A stretch of DNA of 64,000 nucleotides from Plenodomus lindquistii (taxonomy: Eukaryota > Ascomycota > Dothideomycetes > Pleosporales > Leptosphaeriaceae), in contig JANUWI010000017.1 of the NCBI GenBank assembly GCA_025504975.1, forward strand, positions 868,001-932,000. Direction: 5' to 3'. The notes below the pieces were generated by a model. The model did not search any database and was not told where the DNA came from. It was given only the letters and a program-made list of their open reading frames with translations. A program made the position numbers and the translations under genes. Positions 11,265-22,301 of the stretch are shown in pieces (the stretch's first letter is position 1; every line of letters begins with the position of its first letter).

Positions 11265-13736
11265 ATGAAGCGCCCACATACCGCACCCAAGGCAGTGCAA
11301 AAGCCGCATAAGCGCCCGAAGATTGTCTCCGACTTCGTGAAACCTTTCCCCGCAAAGACCAAGCGCAAGGTCCGCCTCGACGAGCTGGGATGGAAGACCG
11401 TGTCTATGCCCGATCGGTTGGAGGACACCGAGGGTTTCTATGGCCTGGAAGAAATTGATGATGTGACTATTGTCAAGGACCCAACGACCGGAAACCTCAC
11501 ATTCGAGACTACAAAGACGGAAGAAGAAGTCGCAAAGGATGTCGAAGAAGCATGGCAACGTGAGGAAGAGGAGGCAAAGCGGCTAGAGAAGATCACATTT
11601 GGTGGGGAGGGCGGACCGATTGAGGATGAACAGACACCAGAGAAGGTCGAATCTAAGAAGCCTGTCCAAGAAGAAAGCGAAGAGGTGGAATGGGAAGGTT
11701 TCAGCGATGATGAGGATGTGCCTGCAGAAGTGGAGCTACCCAACACTGTAAAGGAAGTCAAGGAGACCACCAACGGAGATCTGAGCACGCAAAAGAATGG
11801 AAAGGGCGAACAGAAACAGAAAGAGGCGAAGTCCAAGAAGGACAAGAAGGATAAGAAGGAAGCTAAGGAGATCACACCTGTAGAGGAGCCAGAGAAGGAC
11901 GACGCCGAAGAGTCTGACAACGATGATCTCAGTGAGGGAGAGACTTTCGGTCCAGGTGCATTTGATATTCTTGCCGATCAGCCAATCGACGACGATGATG
12001 AGGTTGATGTATCGGCGTGGGATCATCTGAACTTGTCTGAACGGTTGCTGCACTCCCTTGCGAAGCTCAACTTTCAAAAGCCAACCGAGATCCAAGCCTC
12101 TACGATACCAGAGATTATGGCAGGCAGGGATGTCATCGGTAAAGCCTCGACTGGTTCTGGAAAGACGCTCGCATTTGGTATTCCAATCGTGGAGTCATTC
12201 CTTGCGTCGCGAGCGGCATACAAGGAGTCCGAAGATACGAAAGAGCACGCACCGCTTGCGCTCATCATTGCGCCTACGCGCGAGCTTGCACACCAGATCA
12301 CAGCGCATCTCATTGCGCTGTGCACCAAAGGAGATTTTGACGCTCCTCACATTGCATCAATCACAGGTGGTTTGTCCGTACAGAAGCAGCGGCGACAGCT
12401 CGAAAAGGCAGATATTGTCGTCGGTACACCCGGGCGTCTTTGGGAGGTCATCAGTACCGGCCAGGGTCTCCTCGAGAAGTTCAAGCAGATAAAGTTCTTG
12501 GTCATTGATGAAGCTGATCGCCTGCTGAGCGATGGTCACTACCAAGAGCTGGGAGAAATCCTCAAGATCCTGGAACCAGACACCGAAACCGCAGAAGGGG
12601 AAGACGATGACGCAGTACCCCAACTCCAACGCCAAACCCTCGTCTTCTCTGCCACTTTCGGAAAGAGTCTCCAACAAAAGCTGGCGGGCAAATCTCGCCC
12701 CGACAAGGCGGAACCAAGCCAACAAGCATCCATGGACTACCTCCTCAAGAAGCTCAAGTTCCGCGAAGAAAAGCCCAAATTCATTGACGCAAACCCCCTC
12801 TCTCAAATGGCCAACAAACTCAAAGAAGGCCTCGTCGAATGCGCCGGCCCCGAAAAGGATCTCTACCTCTACTCGCTCCTCATGTTCTACACCAGGAAGC
12901 GCGCCTTGGTCTTTACAAACTCCATCTCCGCCGTCCGCCGCCTGACCCCCTACCTGCAAAACCTCGAGCTACCCGCCCTCCCCCTCCACTCCAACATGGC
13001 GCAAAAAGCCCGTCTCCGCAGTATCGAGCGCTTCAAAGAACGCCCCGGCTCCATCCTCGTAGCCACCGACGTCGCAGCCAGAGGTCTGGACATACCAAAA
13101 GTCGAACTGGTAATCCACTACCACCTCCCCCGCGCCGCAGACACATACGTGCACCGCTCCGGCCGCACCGCGCGAGCCGACGCCTCGGGCTCCAGTATTC
13201 TAATCTGCGCACCAGAAGAAGTAGCAGGTGTACGCCGCCTCGTTGCAAAAGTGCACGCCCGATCCACAGACCCAAATATGTCGAAAACCAAGAGCAAAAA
13301 AACAGCATATTTCATCCGCACGCTCGATCTTGACCGCCGCATTGTATCGCGTCTGCGGCCACGCGCGCAATTAAGCAAGAAACTCGCCGACACGGTGATT
13401 GCGAAGGAGAAAAAACACAGCGAAGACGATACCATGCGTCAAGCAGCCGAGGACCTGGGCATCGACTACGACAGCGAGGAGTTTGAGAAGGAAGCTAAGG
13501 GCCGCAAGGGCCGCGGTACTGGGCGCAAGAAGAAGGAGAAGGAGGCTGTGGAGATGACAAAGGCGGAGATGCAGGCTATCCGCGCGGAACTGAAGAGTAT
13601 GTTACGCCAGAGGATTAATACGGGGGTTAGTGCAAGGTATTTGACGAGTGGGGGGATCGATGTAGATGCGCTTATGGCGGGGGAGGGGAATATGCAGTTC
13701 CTGGGGAATGTGGATGGGTTGGGGTTTGACGACTAG
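11265..13736 (+). CDS. MAK5: DEAD-box ATP-dependent RNA helicase, 60S ribosome biogenesis
   Basis: Intronless, 823 residues. An acidic, Lys-rich N-terminal extension of about 240 residues precedes the core. The upstream aromatic and Q motif sit in SAWDHLNLSERL..FQKPTEIQ. Helicase motifs follow in order: ASTGSGKT (I), PTRELA (Ia), TGGLS, TPGRLWE (Ib), DEADRLL (II), SATF (III), VFTNS (IV), VATDVAARGLDIP (V) and HRSGRTAR (VI). The acidic GFSDDED-type leader, the VELVIHYHLPRAADTYVHRS region and the overall length fit MAK5/DDX24, a nucleolar helicase needed for 60S subunit assembly. The start is the first ATG after a pyrimidine-poor leader, and the N-terminal KRPHTAPKAVQKPHKRPK looks like a nucleolar targeting segment. 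It diverges from TRM7. Confidence 0.93.
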   Translation: MKRPHTAPKAVQKPHKRPKIVSDFVKPFPAKTKRKVRLDELGWKTVSMPDRLEDTEGFYGLEEIDDVTIVKDPTTGNLTFETTKTEEEVAKDVEEAWQREEEEAKRLEKITFGGEGGPIEDEQTPEKVESKKPVQEESEEVEWEGFSDDEDVPAEVELPNTVKEVKETTNGDLSTQKNGKGEQKQKEAKSKKDKKDKKEAKEITPVEEPEKDDAEESDNDDLSEGETFGPGAFDILADQPIDDDDEVDVSAWDHLNLSERLLHSLAKLNFQKPTEIQASTIPEIMAGRDVIGKASTGSGKTLAFGIPIVESFLASRAAYKESEDTKEHAPLALIIAPTRELAHQITAHLIALCTKGDFDAPHIASITGGLSVQKQRRQLEKADIVVGTPGRLWEVISTGQGLLEKFKQIKFLVIDEADRLLSDGHYQELGEILKILEPDTETAEGEDDDAVPQLQRQTLVFSATFGKSLQQKLAGKSRPDKAEPSQQASMDYLLKKLKFREEKPKFIDANPLSQMANKLKEGLVECAGPEKDLYLYSLLMFYTRKRALVFTNSISAVRRLTPYLQNLELPALPLHSNMAQKARLRSIERFKERPGSILVATDVAARGLDIPKVELVIHYHLPRAADTYVHRSGRTARADASGSSILICAPEEVAGVRRLVAKVHARSTDPNMSKTKSKKTAYFIRTLDLDRRIVSRLRPRAQLSKKLADTVIAKEKKHSEDDTMRQAAEDLGIDYDSEEFEKEAKGRKGRGTGRKKKEKEAVEMTKAEMQAIRAELKSMLRQRINTGVSARYLTSGGIDVDALMAGEGNMQFLGNVDGLGFDD

Positions 13737-13893
13737 ATAAGATATATCTTCAGTGTCGTAAATCTAGCTAGTATATCTAGTCAAGTTAAGTTGGTAATAC
13801 ACACCTCGAACTCGAATTCAGAATAATCCACACACACACACGTGCACCACCATGTTCACTCCCTCACCCATAATCCCTCACCACGGGTTCTAC

Positions 13894-15429
13894 CTAATAA
13901 ACCTCCCGTCCAGCAACCCTCGTCCTCCCCCCCTTGACATCAAAAACAACAAGCACGTTCTTCAACCACACGTCTCCCAACACCGCGCTCCCCTCCCCCA
14001 TCCTCTGCACACCCAACACACAATACCCCTTCTGGGCCCCCATGCCCGGTCCCCCCACCGCCCCCGGCCCCCTATTCATCAAATCCTCCTCGCTAATCCA
14101 AAACGTCTTTCCTTCGATAATAACGCCTACCCGAGGCGCACGTGCATTACATTTTACAATCCACATTCCGGTGCGCGTGTTGAAAGTAGCGGGTGGCATA
14201 AAGGAAGTGGCGATGTAGTCTGTGATTGAGTCGGGGGCATAGATCAAGCTGCTGCCGGAGTCGATGATGAAGGGGGTGGGGGATGTGAGGGGCTTTGGGT
14301 TTCGGACGGGGCGGGGTCGGGAGGGGCGGAGACGGGAGGTTGGGAGACTGATGTTGAAACCGGTTACGGTGAGGGAGTACCAGGCGTAGATGTTGGCGAT
14401 GGCGGGGAGGGTGGGGGTCGTGATGTAGTCTGGGTCGTCTGCAGGGGGAAGGTTGGTTAGATTGGTGGTGGGGACAGGAGAGGGAGAGGACGTACAGGAT
14501 ATAGGAGGTACGCCGCCGACGGCGAGGTAGCCGCCTCCTGTTGGGTTGTCGAGGGTGGGGCGGGAGAGGGCGAGGGAGAAAATGGGGTTTATGCTGTCTG
14601 CTGCTGTTCTGGTGTTTCGTTAGAATTGGAATGTGTTGTTTACCGTGATCCTGGGTTCGAATTTGAGGGAAGGGGCTTACAAGCTGAACATTGAGCTGTT
14701 GTAGCCCAGTGTATCCGCCCCACTGACCAGCGCTGGATATGCCAGTCCCATCAATCCACTACTAACTCCATCACCAACCCAATAACCTTCCTCCACCACC
14801 CCAATCGTCTGTTCAACAACAAGCACTGGCTCACCACCCTCGCTTACACCTCCAATGCCCAACTGCTCTGTCCCAAGTTCGCCTCTTAGGAATTCTCCTC
14901 CAGTGTAATTGACACTGAAGTCAAAGTCGGGAATGCTCTTCCACGTCGGACTAGTATTGGGATCGTAACTCGCATTGAACCCACAATTCGTAGGGGTGGC
15001 AGGCGCCCTGTTGTTCGCATTCAAGCACGTGAAGAACGCGGCTGCGACCCAGGTATCCGAGCTGCCGGTGTCGATGACCAGCGTAAAAGTTTGCGAGCCG
15101 AGGGTGACGGGCGTCATGTACACGCGACCGCCCAGGGTGATAAGTTGTTCTTGGACGTCGCCGAGTTGGCGTTTGGTGAGCGTGTCGGGGTTCGGAGCGA
15201 AGCGTCGATGGAATAGGTGTCTCGAAGATGGGGGGATCATGTGCGGGGCGTTGGGTAGGGCCATCAAGGGCATAACGTTGGCGGTAACTGATGGGTATCA
15301 ACAGATGAGTCGTTGCGATGGTATGAGAGGAATGCTACCTGGCATTTCTGCAGCAGCTCGTTGAGTGGTGGCGAGAGCATGGTGGGAAGACGTCAGAAGC
15401 ACGGAAGCTGTTAGTATAAGGAAGCGCAT
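13894..15429 (-). CDS. Secreted pepsin-like aspartic protease (family A1)
   Basis: Exons 15429-15339, 15287-14681, 14608-14496 and 14438-13894 give 451 residues. MRFLILTASVLLTSSHHALA is a signal peptide. A propeptide ending at a KR pair (DTLTKRQLG) precedes the mature enzyme. The two catalytic aspartates lie in VIDTGSSDTWVA and, near 14260, IIDSGSSLIYAP. The 57-bp intron 14439-14495 (GTACGT, CTAAC, CTGCAG) is a multiple of three and contains no stop, so it is easily missed; removing it restores the family pattern GGVPPISYDPDYITTP. Cys residues and N-glycosylation sequons fit an extracellular or cell-wall enzyme. Nothing suggests a GPI anchor. The substrate is unknown. Confidence 0.88.
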
Positions 15430-15494
15430 GATGACGAGAAAAATGGTCGGAAAGGCCGAACGATGGGACGAAGATGAAGTGGATGCTGCATTGC

Positions 15495-15500
15495 TATATA
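15495..15500 (-). promoter_or_regulatory. TATA box for the aspartic protease gene
   Basis: TATATA about 70 nt upstream of the ATG at 15429, on the coding strand. The position is right for a TATA-driven transcript and supports the shorter start with the signal peptide over the longer open frame that begins at 15504. Confidence 0.5.
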
Positions 15501-16255
15501 TCACGAGTCCCTCGGGCTCGTATCGATGTGCCGTTGCCGAGGCCGCAATTCAATTTGGAGAAAGGGAGGATGGAGGTGAAATTATGGATTGTCTTGCCCT
15601 CAAACGGCGCCATGCCTCCATTCCTGACTGGAGGCTCATGCTTGGCTTCGTGTAACCGGTGCAGATCCATCAATCGTCGGATGCTTGGAGGGGTCTCATT
15701 GTCACTGGGTGCAAACCAAGTCGCCGTATGTCTCACGAAAGACTACACGCAAGGAAGGTAGAGTGAAAGACCTGTGTGGAAGGCGGGTCGACAACTTACC
15801 ATCACTGTACGGAAGAAAGCCTAAAAGAAGGATAATTTCAGAATGTCAAAGCGTGCAAAACGTGCCGGCGGCAACGTCCACACCCTGTTGAGTCACGAGG
15901 GAGTAAAAGAGAGAGGAACCGGCAATAAGAACAGCACGCACCTGCGAGCTAGTGCAGGCGAAAGGTATCGGAAATGTGTCGGACTCGTCATCCCACGACA
16001 CGCATCCGTCGCACATGGTCCCTTGATGAGCGTTAGAAGCATGTCAAGTGCAGCTCGAAGAAGGCGTACTGTTTTGATATTTGGACTAGGCCGTACGCTC
16101 GAGGTCCACGTTCTGAACCTCTCAAGTCGCCAATGTTGTACAGATGGTGCTGGAAAACAGTCGCAGCTAAAAGGTCCACATGATGTATCTGTAGTAAGTC
16201 GGGCCTTTTGGTGGGAATCTTCATAGACACACCTTAACGCCAGTCCCAGGAATGA
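15501..16255. other. Intergenic stretch, nothing recognised
   Basis: Upstream region of the protease gene and 3' flank of LUC7. Short open frames on both strands lack motifs and codon structure. Confidence 0.5.
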
Positions 16256-17227
16256 TTACCAGCCGCCTCGTCGTCCGCGGCCACCGCCACCGCCTCTTCG
16301 TCCTCCGCGGCCTCCAAATCCACCGCCGCCGCCGCCATAGCCACCTCCGCCCCATCCTCCACCACCGCGGTCCATGTCGCCACCTCCGGATGAGTAGTTG
16401 TCGCGTGGTGGGGCACGGCCCTTGAGCTCCTTCTGCAGGGTTTCGAAGGATTTGCGCATCTGGGCGTAGCCGAGATGCATCTTGCCGTAAAAGTGGTCGG
16501 CTAACCGGCGGTCATTGTCAAGGCGACTGAGATAGGCGCCACACACGTCGCACACTTGGAGTTTCTGGTGGCCAGATGGCCCTCCTGTGTCTGACAGAGC
16601 TCGCAGCTCCCTTTCGCGTTCCTCTTTCTCGGCCTTCTTCATGCGGATCTTGGTAAACTCTTGGACGGCCATGTTGACCATGCCCTCTTCGCCCATGATC
16701 TGCACCTCGAGCATGCCGGCGTCAATGGACTTGGTCAGCTCGTTGATTGCTTTGAGCTGTGGTCTTGTTAGCCTGTGCCGTACGCACCGTGCGCCAGATG
16801 ACCTACCAGAACATTGGTCTGCCTAATCTCTTCTGGCGTCTTTTCCAGTCGTCGCTGCGCCTGGTCGATTTTGCGGTTGCAGCTGTCGATGTGGTGCTGC
16901 ATGTCTCTCATGTAGTCGAACTCGAAGCCCCATCTGCGCTTCTGGTCGGCGTCGGCCTCGTGGTATTCCGTCTTGAGTGCCTCATTGTGGACTTTGCTGC
17001 AAGGGCCGAGTTCGTTCTTGGTGTTTGTGAAGAGGTCGTGGGGGCAGTTGCCGACGAGGTAGGAGCGACAGACTTTGGGGTCGGTGATGCTGAGTTGGGG
17101 CGCGCGCTGGTCGGTTCCGCTCATGAGCTGCTCGCCCATGAGCTGTTCTGCGGTGGTGTTAGTGTGTGAGCGAGGAATGGATGCATAGTGGCGTACCCAG
17201 CAGGCGGCGCGTCTCTGCAGCAGCCAT
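16256..17227 (-). CDS. LUC7: LUC7-family U1 snRNP splicing factor with glycine-rich tail
   Basis: Exons 17227-17197, 17147-16807 and 16756-16256 give 290 residues. The 31-nt first exon joins to give MAAAETRRLLEQLMGEQLMS, the typical LUC7 start. The first zinc finger is CCCH type (VCRSYLVGNCPHDLF..LGPCSKVH). The second is C2H2 type (VCDVCGAYLSR..DHFYGKMHLGY). A helical stretch between them (RDMQHHIDSCNRKIDQAQRR) is typical. Luc7 sits in the U1 snRNP and helps choose 5' splice sites. Instead of an RS-type end, this protein closes with about 50 residues of RGG/GGY repeats (from about 16400 down to 16259), a likely RNA-binding, arginine-methylated tail. Both introns are 49-50 bp. It diverges from GPI16 with 223 bp between start codons. 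Confidence 0.92.
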
Positions 17228-17450
17228 GATGTCGTCACGCGCGGGTTGGTGGTTGTGCGGGTGAAGGGCAGCTGTGACAAAGAAATCGCGACCGCGGCCG
17301 TTGCGCCAAGGCCAGCAATGCAGGGCACACGCGCAGCCAATCACATGCGGGGCGCCTTCACCCACCGCGCGACGACATCTCGATTCCACTCTGGCCAGCT
17401 GTCCGTCGTTTTCCTTTCCTTTCTCGCCAAGAGAGCGCTGCAATGCTGCA

Positions 17451-19261
17451 ATGCTGTCTTCTTTGTTCCTGCTGTGCCTCCATGCCTTGATCACGTGCAC
17501 CGCCGCGGCCAGCTCCGATTACCACGAGCAGCTGCTGCTTCGCCCACTTCCACAGGACACGCTCCTGGCCTCGTTCAACTTCCGCAGCAACGAGAGCGCC
17601 GCCGCCTTCGAGCAGCAGAACTTCCGATACTTCCCGAGGTCGTTTGGGCAGATCTTGCAACATGCGCATGCAAAGGAACTCCACCTGAGGTTCAGTGTTG
17701 GGCGGTGGGACGCCGACAACTGGGGACAACGGCCATGGAACGGCGCAAGAGAAGGAGGAACGGGGGTTGAGCTATGGGCGTGGGTCGAGGCCGATACCGA
17801 GGAAGAGTGCGTACAAACCATGCACATCCAGCACCATTGACTAATCGAGGCAGAGCATTCGCAAGATGGCTCACCCTCACCAACGCCCTCTCCGGCCTCT
17901 TCTGTGCCTCGCTCAACTTCATCGATGCCACCAAGACCATACGCCCAGTCATGGCATTCTCCCCTGAAGGCCAGCACCACAACTCCTCAAACCTCCATCT
18001 CCTCCACGGCACACTGCCCCACGAAGTTGTCTGCACCGAGAACCTGACACCGTTCCTGAAACTACTCCCATGCAAAGGCAAAGCGGGCATTTCAAGTTTG
18101 CTGGACGGACACAAGCTCTTCGATGCTTCATTCCAGACCATGGCTATCGATGTGCGTCCAACATGCAGCGAGGACGGCGATTCTTGCTCGGTGGAAATGG
18201 AGCAGACAGTAGACATGGTCCTCGACATTGCTCGATCAAAGCGACCTCGAGACAACCCCATCCCGCGACCATTGCCCATGGACCAGATGGAGTGCGACAC
18301 TTCGAAGCCCTACCACGGCCACGACAGCTGCTTCCCTCTGAACAAGGGTACAGAGCCCTCCTGGACACTGGAAGAAGTCTTTGGCCGCCCTCTCAAAGGT
18401 GCTTGCCCCCTAATCGACAGCACCAGCGACATTGCAAACAACGTATGTATCAACACTCCCCCAGAACGCACCATCACTGTAAACACAACCGGCTCCTATT
18501 CCGAAGCCCTCTCCGTCTACGATACCCTCCGCTGCTACAAACTTCCCATAGGCGCCGACTTCGACCTGGTGCTCCCCGAGCAAAAAATGAACTTCGGCCT
18601 CATCCGCCCGGACCCCCTCGTCTTCGCCGCACGCAGCATAAACGGCCACGGCCAAGAACGCGGCAGCACCCAATCCACCCTCCGCAACCCCTCCTCCACC
18701 CAACCCGTCGAGATCATCTACCTTGAAAGCCTCCCCTGGTACATGAAACCTTACCTGCACACTCTCCGCGCCCACCTCTCCCCCAACCCCTCAAACACCA
18801 AACCCATCATCGAAACCTACTACAAACCCGCCGTCGACCGCACCCGCGGCACCCACCTCGAACTACGCCTCCTTGTTCCCGCCAACACAACCCTAACCCT
18901 CACCTACGACTTTGAAAAAGCAATCCTGCGCTACACCGAATACCCCCCTGACGCCAACCGTGGCTTCGACGTCGCCCCCGCCGTTATCCGCGTCGTGTCT
19001 CCGCTTCCCGACGGTGATGAGCGCGGCCGCGGCGTCTATGTCCGCACTACGAGTTTGTTGCTCCCGCTTCCGACGCCGGATTTTAGTATGCCGTATAATG
19101 TTATTATACTCACGAGTACGGTTATGGCGCTGGGCTTTGGCAATGTGTTTAATCTGCTGGTCAGGCGGTTTGTGGGCGTCGATGAGGTGCCGGTTGGTGG
19201 AGGGTTGAAGGCAGTTTTGGTGGGGTTCGTGGCGAGGTTGAGGGGGGTGGTTGGGCGGTAG
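17451..19261 (+). CDS. GPI16: GPI transamidase complex subunit Gpi16/PIG-T
   Basis: Exons 17451-17806 and 17854-19261 (47-bp intron, GTGCGT, branch CTAAT, GCAG) give 587 residues. MLSSLFLLCLHALITCTAAA is a signal peptide. Family blocks include ELHLRFSVGRWDADNWG, LTNALSGLFCASLNFID, and CPLIDSTSDIANNVC in the lumenal domain. The C terminus has one membrane span (VIILTSTVMALGFGNVFNLL) with a short basic tail. Gpi16/PIG-T holds the transamidase (Gpi8 with Gaa1) together in the ER membrane while it attaches preformed GPI anchors to proteins. The ATG at 17451 is chosen because it starts the signal peptide; the frame is open further upstream but runs into the LUC7 promoter. Confidence 0.93.
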
Positions 19262-20105
19262 GGCTGTTTGGGTAGGGTAAGGTAGTTGTTGTTGTTGTGG
19301 GTTTGGCTTTGGAGGGTGAATTGCGTTTGGTTTCGATTGTTAGGTGGCAAGGAGCATGGCATGGCATGATATGATATGATATAGTATGAAATGTAGAAAT
19401 ATTACATCAAGAGGGGCTATGGGGGTTGATCATGCCTCGACTCCCTCTCTCTCTCTTACCTCCAATTTAAAACACAAATGAGACTTACCACCTCTTCCCA
19501 CACACCCAAACTCCACACAAGTGCAAACTCACGCATAAGCGCCGCAGTGCCGAAACCCTGGGGTCTTGTAATAATCTGTAGCAGTACTCGGCATTGCGAG
19601 GAGTACGAAGCAAAGCGAACCCAAAACTTTGCATCTAATATAGTTATAAAAAATACTGAATTGAAGACTATACTGTCTATCTAAAACACAACGACTCGAT
19701 CGTTCAAGTCGTACAGTACATGGATGGGGATATCACGGTAAAAATAGCGAAATCGCAAAAATTGTACGCCTGTCTGTTTTCCTCCTCTCAAACTTGTCTT
19801 GTGCGTGGAGGATGTGGTCCAGGGCCTGGACGCGCGAAAGCGAGAGTAGTGGCGTTGGTGGCTCCTAAAAGAGCTGTCGCTGGTTGGTGTGCACGACGAG
19901 TCTGTCGCGGTTCTGGTTTGGAGTTGTTTGCGCCTGTCGTGCGCTGCCGACTGGGTAGGTGGTGGGATGGATGCGCACAACTAGGTGCATGGTGGGTAGG
20001 GTAGATGCGAAAGCTCATGCACCCCGAGCCTCTGCCTCAGAGACCCTGACCGTCGTCAAGAAAAAAAAAACTGACAACATATCTCGACCACAACCTTCAG
20101 ATGTT
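19262..20105. other. Convergent intergenic region
   Basis: 3' flanks of GPI16 and of the minus-strand membrane protein gene. It holds a short ATGAT-type repeat (19361-19390) and AT-rich sequence, with no supported gene. Confidence 0.5.
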
Positions 20106-20665
20106 TCATTTCTTAACGCTCGAAATAGTCGTAGTGAGTCTTGGTTCCTTCGTCGACATTTGGAGACCCTTTTCAACATCATGATCCATTCTCGGCTTTG
20201 CGCCTTTCTTCCCTGGAGGCGGGGAGTTGAGACGAATACCCGTTCTCCTGTTCTCGCGAGTTTGTTTCTGATTATCGACTGGAGCGCGACCGGTAAGACG
20301 GCGAGATGCGCGGCGAATGGATTGGCGGACATCCCATTGGCGTTTCTTTGCGAGCCACCAGAGTGTTGCGGATGCGACTGTTGCGGATGTAAGTAATGGT
20401 TCTGGGTCTTGCGTAAGTTGGGATGGGTAAACGTACTGCCTCCTACAACTACGACTACGGCTACCACGATGATAGCGGCCATTGCTCCGCCGGAGAGTGT
20501 GAATGAGCCCTTTTCTGAGCCAGCAGCGCCGGCATCACTGGGGTCCTGGGGGTTATCGGTTCCGCCATTGTATCCTGGTGGTGGGAGATCGCTTCCGCTG
20601 CCTGAGTCCTGCGCAAGAGCAAGGAAAGGCAGCGCACAAGCGAGGAGAAGAAGAGACCTGCTCAT
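20106..20665 (-). CDS. Small secreted-type single-pass membrane protein, unknown function
   Basis: Exons 20665-20437 and 20377-20106 (59-bp intron GTACGT..CAG) give 166 residues. A signal peptide (SRSLLLLACALPFLALA) precedes a low-complexity Ser/Gly/Pro-rich extracellular stretch. One membrane span (GGAMAAIIVVAVVVVVGG plus IASATLWWLA) follows, then a strongly basic cytoplasmic tail (KKRQWDVRQSIRRASRRLTG). The splice joins the span and the tail in frame; reading through the intron gives a longer but unconvincing protein. Proteins of this layout are widespread and uncharacterised in filamentous ascomycetes. Confidence 0.7.
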
Positions 20666-22301
20666 GACGGGCGAGAGGATCTGCTGCGTGCGTGCGTGCG
20701 GCGTAGTAAAAGACGGGAAGACCGCAGCTTGGGATTCCAACAGAGATCGACTCGAAACTTGCTTGCAAGACCTTACAACAAGAAAGACAGACGGGTGGAT
20801 GGATGAACGGTAGGAGAATTTAATCCAACAAAAAACGACCCTCGCTACCAGATCAGAGGATGCAAGCACACCTCTATATTTGCCCGCCAGCACCTCCTCC
20901 TCCCTTTATCCAAGCCAATCCCCAATCCACACCCATACCCCGCGACTACTGCTGGGCTCCTGGGCGGTTACCATTGTGCGCTTGGACGCTGGACCAGGTT
21001 GGCTGCCGAAGGTCAACCTCACGCCATTTGCTTAATATAGCGGGATTGGCGTCCGGGATCGCTGGCTTGGTAGCATCAATGGAGCGGATTGGTAGATGCC
21101 AAAAATGTGTCGGCGCGTAGGATGGTGAATGCTGTTCGTGCTGCATGTACGCTAGCGAGGGGTGACGTCTGATTGGTTGACCCGCCGTGCAGCCGCCCGG
21201 CCTTGCTGCATGCCGCACGTTTCAGGTCAGGGGTAAGACAGACGACTGGTCTTCTGTTGTGAGGCCGTTGCAAGGCGTACAGCTGGGTGTGGTCGTTAGG
21301 GCGGTCGGCGAGGCCGTTGGAGAGTGTATTTTCGGAGTCTTCGCGAATGCGTGAGTCAAAAGTAGCCGGTGTCAGTGGAGTCCAAGGTTTAAGAGGAGGG
21401 ACGTGGCGTTCGCGAGAGGCGAATTGTGTATCACTTTGCGCTTCCTGGTAGACGCGCCCATGGCTGGCGTGCGTCGTGGTATGAGTATCAAACTTCAACC
21501 GACAGAAATTGTGGCCATGTTACGTGAAGGAAGGTGACGTCGAGGTGAGGGTCGAAGGCGACAATGAGCTATGCAAAAATCGTGAGCAATCAGGAAAATC
21601 AGGTACGAAGGAGCTCGTTTCTTTTTGTCGCAGCGCCATCACATGAGGATGCGTGGCGTTCAATGAGTACCGCCGCGCGCCAAAATTCACAAGAGCTGGA
21701 TTTGTATGCACTGCGGTATATTGAGATCTAGTTACGAAGTCTGGTCAACAGCCGCTGAACTCCTGCTACCAGCTTCTTCAGAACGGCGGGCGTACCACTT
21801 TGCTTTTCGGCACGCGAGAGCCGCAGTCTGCTCTCAGGTGAATTTGCATAGAAAGATAGAGGAAGGATGAGTGCCGAAACTATCGTACGGAAGGCGAGGC
21901 AGGCAAAATTCGCCTCAGGATGACAGGCGAGATGAGAGTCATGCTATGCATTGCACTGATTCTCCTTTACCATCAATCTTTACTATCATCTGATACACAA
22001 TTTTCTACCGCTCTGCATGTTTCAAGACGTAGCAAATCGCAGATTGCGTGCATCACGAACATGTCGCGTTGTTGTTCTTCGCGACTTCCTCAGGTCTGGG
22101 AAGGCAAGAGGCATGACGCGACATCATCTCGTCCCTGCCTGCCTCAGCTGCTCTGCTGTCACACTCCTCACACAACTCATCCCGTTCGACTGTATTCACT
22201 GCTCGCTCACCGACCCTTCGTTGTGCTGTCAAACTTCGCTTTGTGCATGAAGAGAGAGCGCACTCGCCGTCACCGTGCCACACCTCCAGCGAGTCGTCGC
22301 C
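20666..22301. other. Long divergent intergenic region
   Basis: 1.6 kb between the membrane protein and the coiled-coil gene, transcribed away from each other, so both promoters lie here. No RNA gene, repeat or coding motif was recognised. Confidence 0.5.

Noticed and set aside
11438..11920. Ser-rich minus-strand frame
   Set aside because: Antisense shadow of the acidic Lys/Glu-rich leader of MAK5.
12357..12959. A 200-residue minus-strand frame inside MAK5
   Set aside because: Shadow of the helicase gene; composition follows the opposite strand.
14641..14680. GGGTTCGAATTT as a tRNA T-loop
   Set aside because: No acceptor or anticodon stem around it; it lies in a protease intron.
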